A stretch of 64,000 nucleotides of DNA from Halomonas sp. ML-15 (GCF_014779595.1 NZ_JACXZT010000019.1:1664462-1728461), one strand, 5' to 3'. Counted from the first letter of the stretch, positions 41,830-51,398 are shown. Made by a program: numbers and translations. Notes: a model not told the origin generated them from the sequence alone.

Positions 41830-42984
41830 TTAGAAGTCGTAGCGGACGCCCACGGTGTACAGCAGATCGTCGTTCAGATCGCTGATGGCGTCGTCGCGAT
41901 CGAAATCAGCGTCGTAGACTTCAGCGAAAGCGTACATCGGCTGGCTGAAGCGATAGTTGGCGCCCAGCATCCACTGGTTGGAAGAGCTGATGCTGCCGGT
42001 CGCTTCGTTGTCATCCCAGCTGACGCGAGCGTACTGGCCGTAGATCTCGCCCATGCCGTAGTCGAAGGTACCGCCAACGCTGAAGATATCGCGACCCAGA
42101 TACTGGAAGCTACCAGCGGTTTCTTCCAGGCGCGAATCGTTGGAGCTGCTGGTCTCATAGCCGATGCGACCGCTAAAGGCCGGGGTAAACTGGTAAGAAG
42201 CAGCTAAGCCCCACAGCCCCTCATCGGAGTGGCGACCAGCGTTGGCCAGGCTGTCGCCAGGGCCGTCGCCAGCGGTATGGCCGCGGCCGACACGGCTGTA
42301 GTCGCGGTTCTGGTCGTAACCAGCGGCAACGTACAGATCCTGCCAAGTGTAGCTTACCGCCGCCTGAGAGCTGGTGGTGGAGCTATTATCGCCATCGCCT
42401 TGAACTTCGTCATTACCGGAGTAGTGCTTGACCTGGACATGAGCCTGGAAGCCTTCCAGTACCGGAGTAGAGTACGCCAGGGCATTACCGTGGGAGCTGT
42501 TATCTACGCTACCGAAGTTAGACCAGCCTGCGTTTTCCGGTACGTCGAATACGGAACCAACGGCATTGTAGTAGATGCTGTTGAAGTTACCGACCCAGAA
42601 ACGACCAAACTGCTGGCTCTCGACGCCAAGGAAAGTCTGGCGGTTGTTGGTGATCGGATCTGCGTTGCGGCTAGAGGCGTCGAAACGGAATTCCATGTTG
42701 GCAAACACGGAAAGATCAGTGTTGACCTCATGACGAGCACGGAAGCCCAGACGCGAGCCCAGATCGTTGATCTCGGAGCCAGATGATTTAGCACGACGTA
42801 CCTGCTCACCATCTTCGTTGGTGGTGAATGTAGTATCCTCCACACCACCAGAAGTCAAAGCCATAACAACACGGCCATAGACGTCAACTTCGGTGCCGTC
42901 TTGGCTGTATACGGTAGCTGCCTGAGCAGCAGCGGAGACGCCCAGGGCGCCGGCGATAGCAGTCGCTAACAGTGTCTTTTTCAT
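41830..42984 (-). CDS. General outer-membrane porin (OmpC-like)
   Basis: A 384-aa beta-barrel protein. Signal peptide MKKTLLATAIAGALGVSAAA is cut before ATVYSQDG. It begins TEVDVYGRVVMAL and ends in a C-terminal Phe (YTVGVRYDF), the outer-membrane insertion signal. Repeated amphipathic strands and the constriction-loop-like region (FWVGNFNSIYYNAVGSVFDV) match gram-negative trimeric porins. Codon use is of a highly expressed type. It is monocistronic with its own candidate promoter and a strong terminator. Confidence 0.88.
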   Translation of the reverse strand: MKKTLLATAIAGALGVSAAAQAATVYSQDGTEVDVYGRVVMALTSGGVEDTTFTTNEDGEQVRRAKSSGSEINDLGSRLGFRARHEVNTDLSVFANMEFRFDASSRNADPITNNRQTFLGVESQQFGRFWVGNFNSIYYNAVGSVFDVPENAGWSNFGSVDNSSHGNALAYSTPVLEGFQAHVQVKHYSGNDEVQGDGDNSSTTSSQAAVSYTWQDLYVAAGYDQNRDYSRVGRGHTAGDGPGDSLANAGRHSDEGLWGLAASYQFTPAFSGRIGYETSSSNDSRLEETAGSFQYLGRDIFSVGGTFDYGMGEIYGQYARVSWDDNEATGSISSSNQWMLGANYRFSQPMYAFAEVYDADFDRDDAISDLNDDLLYTVGVRYDF

Positions 42985-43339
42985 CGCGATATGTCCTTAA
43001 CTAGCTTACTGTTTCGATCGTGTCTGCATATGCAGTCGGCTTTCCCGGTGCGCCTGGCCAATCTGCCGAGGCATGATGGCCGGGGCTGCCACCTGAGCGA
43101 AGCCTAGTTATATTCCAATGCTCGCAGGACAAACCTTATACCGGGATTTCCGGGAACGCAACAAGAAAAAACACTGTTTCCAATCTCGATGCACGGAATC
43201 CATGGAACTTTTGTCCTACGCAAGCGTCACGCCACCACCTTGAAGCCCGTGACGCCGGGCCGCCCGGCGCCTCGCGGACGATACAGCGGCGTGGTGCCCC
43301 ATGCCGATGTCCCGTTCGAAGGCGCTCACAGTACGCTTC
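42985..43339 (-). promoter_or_regulatory. Porin upstream region with candidate promoter
   Basis: On the minus strand TTGTTG (43164-43159) and TATAAG (43140-43135) are 18 bp apart, about 150 bp before the porin ATG, implying a long 5' leader of the kind controlled by small RNAs in other porins. The rest of this 355-bp gap shows nothing else I can name. Confidence 0.4.
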
Positions 43340-43494
43340 TCAGCGGCTGCGGCGACTAGCGTGGGCTATCTTGGCCGGGTCGAGGACGACATGCAAGTCC
43401 GCCTTGTGGCCGGCTGTCAACGGCTTGTCGTAGATCAAGGCAATGATTAGCGAGGCCGCCGGAGGCAAATCCGAGCGGTTAGCGTAAGAGCCCT
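43340..43494 (-). other. Short protein-like remnant after the ProQ-domain gene
   Basis: Directly after the ProQ-domain stop, in a different frame, about 48 codons read SYANRSDLPPAASLIIALIY then DKPLTAGHKADLHVVLDPAK, ending at a stop at 43340. The composition looks like the C-terminal end of a real protein rather than random GC-rich sequence, but it has no start codon or ribosome site of its own. It may be a gene relic. I do not recognise the family. Confidence 0.25.
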
Positions 43495-44337
43495 TCAGCG
43501 CTGCTCGTGCTTGGAGAGCAGCTGGCCGAGCTTCTGCTCGAGGCGCGCGTCTTTTTCGCGCTGTGCCTGACGCTCGGCCTGCTGGGCCTTGCGGGTGCGG
43601 TTCTGGGCACGCAGCTCGTCGAGCTGGCGGCGGGCGTAGCGCGCCTCGCCGTCGCTCACTTCGCCGGCGTTGGCGCCGCTGAGGTCGACCCGCTCGGCGC
43701 CGGTACGCACCGCCTTGAGATAGCGCGGCAGATGCACGTAGCAGGCCAGCGCACGGCGTACCAGCTTGTCGGGCCAGGGCTCGTGAGCCACCAGGTCTTC
43801 GTGAATGCCGACCTTGAGCGGCCGGGTGTGGCCCTTGAAGAAGGTCTGCGGGTAGCGCTGGTACCACTCGTCGAGCAGCGCCTGGGGCGACGGCGCCTCT
43901 CCGATCGGCAGGCGGCTCTGGGGTTCGTCCTGGGCCTCTGCCGCTGGCGTTGTCTCGGCGGATGCGGCGGGCTCAGGCGCCGCTGATGAAGCTGGAGCCG
44001 CCGCTGGGGGCTTAGGCTCCGGCGCGCTGGGCGTGGCTTGCGGCTGCTGTGTAGAGGCGTCCGTGGCGAGATCGTGATGCCTGGCGGCAAACCGCGGGCG
44101 GCGCGACATCAGCGCAGCCAGGCCCTGGCTGCGCGGGCTTGCTGCCGGCTCCCGGGCCTCGACTTCCTGCTGCAGGCGCTGATTGTCGGCCTCGAGCTCG
44201 GCCAGCCGGCGCTCGAGTTCGGCAATGGTGCTCCGCGCCTCGCGCAGCGCCACCAGACCGTGCTCGGCGCGCTGCTCCAGGGCGTTGAGCAGTGCCGCGG
44301 TGTGATCTTCGTTCAAGGCGTCGCCCTCCATGCGCAT
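43495..44337 (-). CDS. ProQ/FinO-domain RNA chaperone
   Basis: A 280-aa protein. An N-terminal coiled coil (about 15-65, ERRLAELEADNQRLQQEVEA) and a long Ala/Pro/Glu-rich linker (about 100-150) precede the FinO/ProQ domain (about 152-240: YPQTFFKGHTRPLKVGIHED, RRALACYVHLPRYLKAVRTG). A basic/acidic helical tail ends the protein. The core domain binds structured RNA and 3' hairpins of sRNAs and mRNAs. E. coli ProQ has the domain first and a linker plus Tudor domain after it, so the order is different here: the coiled coil could mediate oligomerisation. Confidence 0.85.
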   Translation of the reverse strand: MRMEGDALNEDHTAALLNALEQRAEHGLVALREARSTIAELERRLAELEADNQRLQQEVEAREPAASPRSQGLAALMSRRPRFAARHHDLATDASTQQPQATPSAPEPKPPAAAPASSAAPEPAASAETTPAAEAQDEPQSRLPIGEAPSPQALLDEWYQRYPQTFFKGHTRPLKVGIHEDLVAHEPWPDKLVRRALACYVHLPRYLKAVRTGAERVDLSGANAGEVSDGEARYARRQLDELRAQNRTRKAQQAERQAQREKDARLEQKLGQLLSKHEQR

Positions 44338-44430
44338 CTCACGTGATCATAGCCTCAAGTGTGTGCCAGCTTTGGCATTATGACAATGCGCCTCTCGCTA
44401 CTTACCGTCGCCTGCAGAGCGCCATCCCAG

Positions 44431-44534
44431 CGAGGGACGCCGGGGGTAGGCCGAAGAGGAGGTGTCGATGCCATGGATGGCATCGGTAGCGCCCAGGGAT
44501 GGTTTACAGCGCCTCCTCGCAGGCCTGCCGACGG
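44431..44534 (-). repeat. Dispersed intergenic repeat, copy 2
   Basis: Reverse-oriented, shorter copy of the repeat at 3041-3232. On the minus strand it reads GTCGGCAGGCCTGCGAGG, GGCGCTGTAAACC, CCCTGGGCGCTACC, a GATGCCATCCATGGCATC palindrome and CCCCGGCGTCC. It starts one base after the folA stop (44536), so it lies at the 3' end of the lgt-thyA-folA run and may serve as a terminator or mRNA 3'-end structure. Confidence 0.6.
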
Positions 44535-44535
44535 A

Positions 44536-45084
44536 TCAGTCCCGAGCGGGGCCGGCATCGCGACGCCGATACTCGACAAAGGCATAGGCCGGCTGCCCTT
44601 CGCGGGGCGAGCCAGGCACCCGCTGGCGCTCCTGCCAGTCGTCCGGGTCGAGCTCGGGGAAGCGCGCGTCGCCTTCCACCTCGAGGTCAACTTCGGTCAG
44701 ATAGAGCCGCGACGCGTAGGGCATTGCCTGAGCGTAGATCTGCCCGCCGCCCATCACCATGATCTCCTCCACGCCGTCGATGATCGCCTGCTGGTCGGCG
44801 AGGTCCAGGGCGCTCTCCAGGTCGTGGCAGACCCGCACCCCCGGATGCTCGAAACTGGCGTCACGGGTGACCACGATATTCAGTCGCCCCGGCAGCGGCT
44901 TGCCGATGGAGGCGAAGGTCTTGCGCCCCATCACCAGCGGTTTGCCCTGGGTCATGGCCTTGAAGAACTTGAGGTCTTCGGGCAGATACCAGGGCAGCTG
45001 GTTGTCGACCCCGATCACGCGATTACGCGACATGGCGGCGATCATCGCCACCGGGACCATGGTGTCGAAGCGCTGCTCTCTCAT
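44536..45084 (-). CDS. folA: Dihydrofolate reductase
   Basis: A 182-aa DHFR, reducing dihydrofolate to tetrahydrofolate with NADPH. Motifs: [20 protein letters not shown] (Met20-loop region), [12 protein letters not shown] with the substrate-binding Asp, [17 protein letters not shown] and [10 protein letters not shown]. Its ATG overlaps the thyA stop by 4 bp (ATGA), which supports this start over an internal ATG at 45060. Coupling to thyA is functional, since ThyA produces dihydrofolate. Confidence 0.93.
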   Translation of the reverse strand: MREQRFDTMVPVAMIAAMSRNRVIGVDNQLPWYLPEDLKFFKAMTQGKPLVMGRKTFASIGKPLPGRLNIVVTRDASFEHPGVRVCHDLESALDLADQQAIIDGVEEIMVMGGGQIYAQAMPYASRLYLTEVDLEVEGDARFPELDPDDWQERQRVPGSPREGQPAYAFVEYRRRDAGPARD

Positions 45085-45935
45085 ACCGCCACCTCGGCCT
45101 TGATATGCGGATGCGGGTCATAGTCGTGAATGGCGATGTCCTCGAAGCGGAAGGCGAACAGATCGCGGATCTCGGGGTTGAGCGCCAGTCGCGGCGCCGG
45201 GCGCGGCGACCGCGACAGCTGCAGCTCGGCCTGCTCGAGGTGGTTCGAATAGAGGTGTGCATCGCCCAGGGTGTGGACGAAATCCCCCGGCTCGAGGCCG
45301 GTCACCCTGGCCACCATGCAGGTCAGCAGCGCGTAGCTGGCAATATTGAACGGCACGCCGAGGAAGATATCGGCGCTGCGCTGGTAGAGCTGGCAGGAGA
45401 GCCGTCCCTCGGCGACGTAGAACTGGAACAGCGCATGGCACGGCGGCAGCGCCATCTCATCGACCAGCGCCGGGTTCCAGGCCGAGACCATCAGTCGCCG
45501 CGAGTCCGGGTTGCGACGGATCTGCTCGACCACCTGGCGAATCTGGTCGACGTGGCCGCCATCCGGTCGCGGCCAGCTGCGCCACTGGTAGCCATACACC
45601 GGCCCCAGGTCGCCGTTGGCATCGGCCCACTCGTCCCATATGCGCACCCCATTCTCCTTGAGGTAGCGGATATTGGTGTCACCGGAGAGAAACCACAGCA
45701 GCTCGTGGATGATCGAGCGCAGATGGAGTTTCTTGGTAGTCACCAGTGGAAAGCCGCGCGCCAGATCGAAGCGCATCTGGTGGCCAAACACGCTGCGCGT
45801 GCCGACCCCGGTGCGGTCATGCTTGGCCACGCCCTGATCCAGCACCTGACGCATCAGGTCGAGATAGGGCTGCTCGAGCGCCGGCGCGTCAGGCGCCAGC
45901 CGTTCGGATGCGGGATGTTGAGGAGCTTGTGTCAC
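45081..45935 (-). CDS. thyA: Thymidylate synthase
   Basis: A 284-aa thymidylate synthase converting dUMP and methylene-THF into dTMP and DHF. Core motifs are intact: [19 protein letters not shown], the catalytic Cys in [31 protein letters not shown] and the DYDPHP C-terminal region. Start at GTG (45935) gives about 20 residues before the conserved [16 protein letters not shown]; the frame extends further upstream but that part overlaps lgt and is not protein-like. It sits after lgt, the same order as in E. coli. Confidence 0.93.
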   Translation of the reverse strand: MTQAPQHPASERLAPDAPALEQPYLDLMRQVLDQGVAKHDRTGVGTRSVFGHQMRFDLARGFPLVTTKKLHLRSIIHELLWFLSGDTNIRYLKENGVRIWDEWADANGDLGPVYGYQWRSWPRPDGGHVDQIRQVVEQIRRNPDSRRLMVSAWNPALVDEMALPPCHALFQFYVAEGRLSCQLYQRSADIFLGVPFNIASYALLTCMVARVTGLEPGDFVHTLGDAHLYSNHLEQAELQLSRSPRPAPRLALNPEIRDLFAFRFEDIAIHDYDPHPHIKAEVAV

Positions 45936-46012
45936 ACGCTTGCCATCTTGAGTAAAGGGCCAAGGGACCAGCCGTGGCGGCCCACTCGACGTGAAATAGT
46001 GGAACCACCCGC

Positions 46013-46804
46013 CTAGCCCGGCACACGCTGGTCCACCGGCTGACGCCGCGACCAGGCGATCAGCGCCGTACCGGCCAGGATCATCGGCAGGGTCAGCAGC
46101 ATGCCCATGGTCACCCAGCCGAAGGCGATAAAGCCGATGTGGGCATCGGGCAGGCGCACGAACTCTACCGCGAAGCGGAACAGGCCATACAGCAGCAGGA
46201 ACAGCCCGGAGATCAAGCCGCGCTGACGCGGCGTCGCCGATACCACCCATAGCACCGTAAACAGCACCAGTCCTTCCAGGATGGCCTCATAGAGCGCGGA
46301 GGGGTGGCGCGGCTCCGGCCCGAGGCCGGGGAACGGCATGCCCCAGGGCAGCTCGGTGACGCGCCCCGGCAACTCGCGGTTGATAAAGTTGCCGATACGC
46401 CCGGCGCCGAGGCCGATCGGCACCAGCGGAGCAATGAAGTCGGTGAGGGTGAGGAAAGCCAGCTGCTTCTTGCGAGCGAAGTAGAGCGCCGCCAGCAGAA
46501 CGCCAATCAGGCCGCCATGGAAGCTCATGCCGCCGTCCCATATCTGGAACAGCCACAGGGGGTTGTCGATCAAGCGGCCCATGCCGTAGAACAGCGCGTA
46601 GCCCAGACGGCCACCGGCTACCACGCCGATGGCGCAGTAGAACAGCAGGTCGCCGATGTCGTCGCGGGTCAGCCCGAGACGCGCCGCTCGCCGGCAGCCC
46701 AGCCACCAGGCGGCGACGAAGCCGATCACATACATCAGGCCATACCAGTGAATGCTCAGCGGCCCCAGCGAGATGGCAACCGGATCGATATCGGGATAGT
46801 TCAT
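46013..46804 (-). CDS. lgt: Prolipoprotein diacylglyceryl transferase
   Basis: A 263-aa polytopic inner-membrane enzyme that transfers diacylglycerol from phosphatidylglycerol to the lipobox Cys of prolipoproteins, including the several lipoproteins in this window. The Lgt signature [20 protein letters not shown] and the [10 protein letters not shown] segment with the essential His are present; seven hydrophobic helices are visible. It lies upstream of thyA (77-bp gap). AGGA precedes the ATG. Confidence 0.93.
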   Translation of the reverse strand: MNYPDIDPVAISLGPLSIHWYGLMYVIGFVAAWWLGCRRAARLGLTRDDIGDLLFYCAIGVVAGGRLGYALFYGMGRLIDNPLWLFQIWDGGMSFHGGLIGVLLAALYFARKKQLAFLTLTDFIAPLVPIGLGAGRIGNFINRELPGRVTELPWGMPFPGLGPEPRHPSALYEAILEGLVLFTVLWVVSATPRQRGLISGLFLLLYGLFRFAVEFVRLPDAHIGFIAFGWVTMGMLLTLPMILAGTALIAWSRRQPVDQRVPG

Positions 46805-46834
46805 CTAGGTCCTGCTCGATAAGAAGAGAGACGG

Positions 46835-48238
46835 TCAGGCATGTTTTGCCAACCAGCGTCGTGCCATGTCGACCAATGCCTGGGGACGATACGGCTTGGC
46901 GAGGTAATCGTCCATGCCGGCGTCGAAGAAACGATGACGGTCACTGTCACTGGCATTGGCGGTCAACGCCACCAGCACGCTGCGATGCTCCTGGCGGCTC
47001 TCACGGGCACGCCAGCGACGACTGGTCTCGACACCGTCCATGCCCTGCATGTAGATATCCATGAACACCAGGTCATAGCGATACCGCTCCCCCAGACCCA
47101 GCGCCTGCTCACCGTTCTCGGCCGTGTCCACGTGGACCCCTTCGGCCTCCAGCACCTGGCGAGCCAGCATGGTGTTGACCGGACCGTCATCGACGATCAG
47201 CACTCGTGAAACAGCCGCACTCGCCTCATCGTCCAACGCCGTCGAGGCAAGGTCCAGAGTCGATGCCGCGCTTGAGGGCGAGGCGGATGCCAGCGTTTCT
47301 GGCGACTCCACCAGGTTGGTGACCAGCGTTTCCAGGTCGGCAAGCCCCTCGAGAAGCTGAGGGACCGGCTCTCGCTGAGACTGCAGCGTCTGCATCAGCC
47401 CGGTGAGTTCTTTCTGCAATACCTGCAGGTAGTGGGTCTTGAGCCGCGACTCTTCCCGCGCTCGATCCCGCGACAGCATCAGTTGGGCCATTTGCTGCTG
47501 CTGGTCGACGACATCCTCCAGCAACCCCATGCAGTGACCATGGCCGTCGTTCAGCGACAGCAGTCGGAAGGTGCGGTAGCCACCGCGAATGCCATTGATG
47601 CGAACCACATCGGCGCTCTGGCTGCCAGGTTCGACGCCGGTATCCACGCGGATCAGATAGTTGAGCTCCAGGCCACGCAGCTCGTTCAGGCTGCGCCCCA
47701 CGAGCTGCTCGAAAGCGCCGTTGGCCTCGACCAGCTTATCCTCGCGAGTGATGAACGTCGGGATCGTCAGCCGATTCAGCATGGTCGCGAAGCGCGGCCG
47801 CTCGGCAACACGCTCCATCAAGTCCTCGAGGGCGTCGAGCAGGCGCTGCAACCGATGCACGGGCCCCTCTTCAGCACCTCCCAGAGGCAGCACGCGCTCA
47901 CTCTTCAACCAGACCGGCAGGTCGCCGTGAATGATGCCCAGCAGGCGCTCGAGGCGCTCATACGGCACGCTGAGGGCATTCTCCCACTGCTGCAGGCGCT
48001 GCCGCAGCATCAGCAGGAAAGTAGCCACGCTGAGGCTGGTGCCTACGCCCAGGGCCAGCAGCAGCCAGCTAAGGTTGAGCCAGGCGGTTGCATCCTGGCC
48101 ATCCATTTGCCAGATCAGCAGCCACGCCAGCAAGCACAGCAGCATCAATCCTAGCTGGGTCAGCAACAGCGGCCAGAGCGTCGGCCAGATCACCCGCTGC
48201 CAGAGACTATCGGAGGCTTTGTCGACTCGCATTCTCAT
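46835..48238 (-). CDS. Membrane PAS protein with C-terminal receiver domain, no kinase core
   Basis: A 467-aa protein with two N-terminal helices (about 18-46 and 55-78), a HAMP-like/helical linker, a PAS domain (about 150-245), a coiled region where HisKA would be (SRLKTHYLQVLQKELTGLM, without the H-E-x-R/K-T-P phospho-box) and a REC domain (about 340-465; phosphoacceptor Asp in VFMDIYMQGMDG and Lys in DYLAKPYRP). No HATPase domain exists between them. It looks like a hybrid histidine kinase that lost its catalytic core but kept the receiver; phosphate must come from another kinase. It lies between lgt and the divergent NRDE gene, inserted in the rppH-ptsP-lgt-thyA order. Confidence 0.78.
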   Translation of the reverse strand: MRMRVDKASDSLWQRVIWPTLWPLLLTQLGLMLLCLLAWLLIWQMDGQDATAWLNLSWLLLALGVGTSLSVATFLLMLRQRLQQWENALSVPYERLERLLGIIHGDLPVWLKSERVLPLGGAEEGPVHRLQRLLDALEDLMERVAERPRFATMLNRLTIPTFITREDKLVEANGAFEQLVGRSLNELRGLELNYLIRVDTGVEPGSQSADVVRINGIRGGYRTFRLLSLNDGHGHCMGLLEDVVDQQQQMAQLMLSRDRAREESRLKTHYLQVLQKELTGLMQTLQSQREPVPQLLEGLADLETLVTNLVESPETLASASPSSAASTLDLASTALDDEASAAVSRVLIVDDGPVNTMLARQVLEAEGVHVDTAENGEQALGLGERYRYDLVFMDIYMQGMDGVETSRRWRARESRQEHRSVLVALTANASDSDRHRFFDAGMDDYLAKPYRPQALVDMARRWLAKHA

Positions 48239-48344
48239 CCCTGTGAATCGTCGATGGGTCTAAATAGTACGAAAATGCACGCCGCCTGTCATGACGCGCT
48301 ACGGCGCGCTTTGTTACGCCTTGTCGGCGCGGTATGGTAGTGCG

Positions 48345-49121
48345 ATGTGCCTGATCGTCTTCGCCTTCCAGCCCGGCACCCCGGTGCCCCTGCGGCTTGT
48401 CGCCAATCGCGACGAGCAGCATGCGCGACCCACAGCGCCCCTGGCCTACTGGCGCGATGTGCCTGCCATTCTCGGCGGGCGCGATCTGGTGGCTGGCGGC
48501 AGCTGGCTGGCGCTGCACCGCGGCGGACGCATGGCGGCCATCACCAATGTTCGCGACCCACGCATTCAGCTCAAGGGTAACCCGCCAAGCCGTGGCGAAC
48601 TGGTTCGCCAGGCGCTGCTCTGTAACGATCTACCGGGTTGGCTCGCCGGGCTCGCAGAGGGCGAAGCGTGGCGCTATGGCGGCTTCAATCTGCTGGCCGG
48701 AGACAGCCAACGACTGTGGCACCTCCACCGAGGCCATCAGCGCCTCGCGCTACAACCGCTCTCACCGGGGCAATACGGGCTCTCCAACGCCGACCTCGAG
48801 ACACCCTGGCCCAAACTGCGACTCGCCAAGGCCGGACTCGCCACCAGCCTCGACGGCGGCCGCTGGCCAGAAGACGCCCTGACCGCCATGGCCGAGCAGC
48901 ATCAGATCCGCGACCCTTCCCGCCTTCCAGATACCGGTATCGGCGAGACACTGGAGCGCTTCCTGTCGCCACCCTTCATCATCGGCGACGAGTATGGCAC
49001 CCGCGCCACCTGCTGGCTTAGCTGGCACGCCGACGGACGCATCGACATCACCGAACGACGCTTTGGGCCTGGCGGAGTCCCCGCCGGCGAGACAGCCGAA
49101 CGCCTGATACTGGACGCGTAG
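48345..49121 (+). CDS. NRDE (TANGO2-like) family protein
   Basis: A 258-aa NRDE-family protein. It begins MCLIVFAFQPG, giving the conserved Cys2 of the family (an Ntn-hydrolase-like position), and shows the name motif in LVANRDEQHARP, then GGRDLVAGGSWLAL and FNLLAGD. Eukaryotic TANGO2 members have been linked to haem or lipid handling; no bacterial role is settled. The ATG at 48345 is chosen because it places Cys2 correctly; a longer frame from 48291 does not. It is convergent with ptsP (15-bp gap). Confidence 0.82.
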   Translation: MCLIVFAFQPGTPVPLRLVANRDEQHARPTAPLAYWRDVPAILGGRDLVAGGSWLALHRGGRMAAITNVRDPRIQLKGNPPSRGELVRQALLCNDLPGWLAGLAEGEAWRYGGFNLLAGDSQRLWHLHRGHQRLALQPLSPGQYGLSNADLETPWPKLRLAKAGLATSLDGGRWPEDALTAMAEQHQIRDPSRLPDTGIGETLERFLSPPFIIGDEYGTRATCWLSWHADGRIDITERRFGPGGVPAGETAERLILDA

Positions 49122-49136
49122 CGCTGGGCGCTCAGC

Positions 49137-51398
49137 CTAATCCCGCGGCGGGAGCAGATGCGCCAGCTGCCACTCGCCCAACCGCGTGGCGAGGTGCGCG
49201 CGCACCTTGGCCGGTGACTCCAGCGTCAGCGTCTCGCTGACCAGCGACTGCGCCGCCGACAGCGGCACCCGGCGGATCGCCGCCCGCACCCGCGGCAGGC
49301 TCGGCGCGTTCATCGACAGCGCATTGAAGCCCATCCCCATCAGCAGCAGCGCTCCGGCCGGGTCACCGGCCAGCTCACCGCACAGCGATACCGGCATCTG
49401 CAGCAGCGCCGACTCCTTGGCGAGACGATCCAGCGCCACGAGCACCGCCGGATGGCAGGCGTCGTAGAGCTCGGCAACCCGCGGGTTGTTGCGGTCCACG
49501 GCCAGCAGGTATTGGGTCAGATCGTTGCTGCCCACCGAGAAGAAATCGACCCGCTCCGCCAGTGCCGCGAGCTGATAGAGCGTGGCCGGTACTTCGAGCA
49601 TCACCCCCACCTTGGGCCGCGGCACGCTGACCCCCTCTTCGGCAATCTCTTCCAGGGCGCGGTCGAGCAGCCGCAGTGCATCATCGACCTCGTCGACGTT
49701 GGTCACCATCGGCAGCAGCACCTGCAGATTGTCGAGCCCCTCGGACGCCTTGAGCATGGCGCGCAGCTGCACCATCAGCACCTCGGGGTGATCCAGCGTC
49801 ACGCGTATGCCGCGCCAGCCGAGAAAGGGGTTGGCTTCGTCGATGGGAAAGTACGGTAGATCCTTGTCGCCACCGATATCCAGGGTGCGCATTACCACCG
49901 GCAGCGGGGCAAAGCTCTCGAGCTGATCACGATACAGGCGAACCTGTTCCTGTTCGCCGGGAAAGCGCTCGGTGATCATGAACGGCACTTCGGTGCGGTA
50001 CAGCCCCACCCCGCTGATACGCGGCTTGAGAGAAGCCACAGCGTCCACCGCCAGGCCGGTATTGACCATCAGCGGCATGGCATGGCCATCGGGGGTTTCG
50101 CTGGGCAGATCCTGCTCGTGCTCGAGCACCGCGGACAGCGCCTCCTCCTCGGCGATCAGCGAGCGGTAGTGGCTCTCGATATCCGCGGTAGGGCGAACGA
50201 ACAGCCGGCCGCGATGGCCGTCGAGCACCACCTTGGTGCCATTCAGGCGCGGCAGCGGCAGGTCGACCATGCCCAGCACGGCAGGAATGCCCATGGCCCG
50301 TGCGATGATCGCCACATGGGAGGTACTGGAGCCGCGTACCGAGACCAGCCCGGCGAGCTTGTCCCGGGGCACTTCACCCAGCGTCGCCACGCTGATCTCA
50401 TCGCCGACCAGTACGGTGCGTTCGGCAAAGGTGTCCGGGGTCTTCGGCATCTCCTCCTGCAGGTGGGCGAGCACCCGCCGCCCCAGATCACGGATGTCCG
50501 CGGCTCGCTCGCGCAGGTAGTTGTCGTCGACCCGTTCGAGATACTGCACGTGGCGGCGCACCACATCGGCCAGGGCGCCGGGAGCCCACTGCCCCTCGCG
50601 GATACGCTTCTCGACCTCCTGGCCCAGCGCCGCCTCGCTGAGCATCTCCTGATAGACCTCGAACAGCGCCAGCTCCTGGGCACTGATACGGCTGGCAAGA
50701 CGCTCACCGGCGGCGCGAATCTCGTCGCGCACCCGATAGATGGCCCCCTTGAGACGCTGGATCTCATAGTCGACGTCGGTGGGGATCAGATCAGGCACGC
50801 TGTCGAGGTCGGCCGGCGGCGCAATCACCAGCACCTCACCGATGACCATCCCCGGCGAAGTCGCCACCCCGGTGAACATCGCCTGACCGTCGCCGCGACT
50901 GGATCGCGATAGCCCACCGGTGGCCAGCGCATGGGCCAGCACCCCGGCCAACTGCGCGGCCATGGTCACCAGAAAGGCTTCATCGCCCTCGTCAAAACGG
51001 CGTTTGTCCTGCTGCTGAACCACCAGCACGCCAAGCATGCGCCGCTGGTGAATGATCGGCACGCCGAGAAAGCTCGAATAGCGCTCCTCGCCGGTCTCCT
51101 CGAAGTAGCGGAACAGCGGATGGCTAGGCGCATCCTCGAGATTGAGGGGCTCCTCACGCTGCCCCACCAGCCCCACCAACCCTTCGCCAAGGCGCATCGA
51201 CACCTGGCCCACGGCGCGACTGTGCAGGCCAATGGTATCGTTGAGCACCAGGCGTTGCTGGGCGGTATCGAACAGATAGAATGAGCACACATCGGTGCGC
51301 ATCGCCTTGCGAATGCGGCGCACCATGGTCGACAGCGCGGCCTCCAGCGTGCGAGCGCTATTGACCTCTTGGACGATGCGGCGAAGGACATCGAGCAT
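49137..51398 (-). CDS. ptsP: Nitrogen-PTS enzyme I (PtsP)
   Basis: A 753-aa phosphoenolpyruvate-protein phosphotransferase, first component of the PTS-Ntr chain that phosphorylates NPr and then EIIA-Ntr. An N-terminal GAF domain (about 1-165) distinguishes it from sugar EI and is known to sense glutamine in E. coli. The phosphohistidine lies in GSSTSHVAIIARAMGIPAVL; the PEP-binding barrel carries GVGLYRTEVPFM, MRTLDIGGDKDLPYFP and SLCGELAGDPAGA. The ATG at 51398 aligns with family starts. It follows rppH by 55 bp, as in E. coli. Confidence 0.93.
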   Translation of the reverse strand: MLDVLRRIVQEVNSARTLEAALSTMVRRIRKAMRTDVCSFYLFDTAQQRLVLNDTIGLHSRAVGQVSMRLGEGLVGLVGQREEPLNLEDAPSHPLFRYFEETGEERYSSFLGVPIIHQRRMLGVLVVQQQDKRRFDEGDEAFLVTMAAQLAGVLAHALATGGLSRSSRGDGQAMFTGVATSPGMVIGEVLVIAPPADLDSVPDLIPTDVDYEIQRLKGAIYRVRDEIRAAGERLASRISAQELALFEVYQEMLSEAALGQEVEKRIREGQWAPGALADVVRRHVQYLERVDDNYLRERAADIRDLGRRVLAHLQEEMPKTPDTFAERTVLVGDEISVATLGEVPRDKLAGLVSVRGSSTSHVAIIARAMGIPAVLGMVDLPLPRLNGTKVVLDGHRGRLFVRPTADIESHYRSLIAEEEALSAVLEHEQDLPSETPDGHAMPLMVNTGLAVDAVASLKPRISGVGLYRTEVPFMITERFPGEQEQVRLYRDQLESFAPLPVVMRTLDIGGDKDLPYFPIDEANPFLGWRGIRVTLDHPEVLMVQLRAMLKASEGLDNLQVLLPMVTNVDEVDDALRLLDRALEEIAEEGVSVPRPKVGVMLEVPATLYQLAALAERVDFFSVGSNDLTQYLLAVDRNNPRVAELYDACHPAVLVALDRLAKESALLQMPVSLCGELAGDPAGALLLMGMGFNALSMNAPSLPRVRAAIRRVPLSAAQSLVSETLTLESPAKVRAHLATRLGEWQLAHLLPPRD

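Noticed and set aside
45936-46250. 105-residue N-terminal extension of thyA
   Set aside because: It lies within lgt on the same strand in another frame and has no similarity to thymidylate synthase; GTG at 45935 gives a normal-length enzyme.
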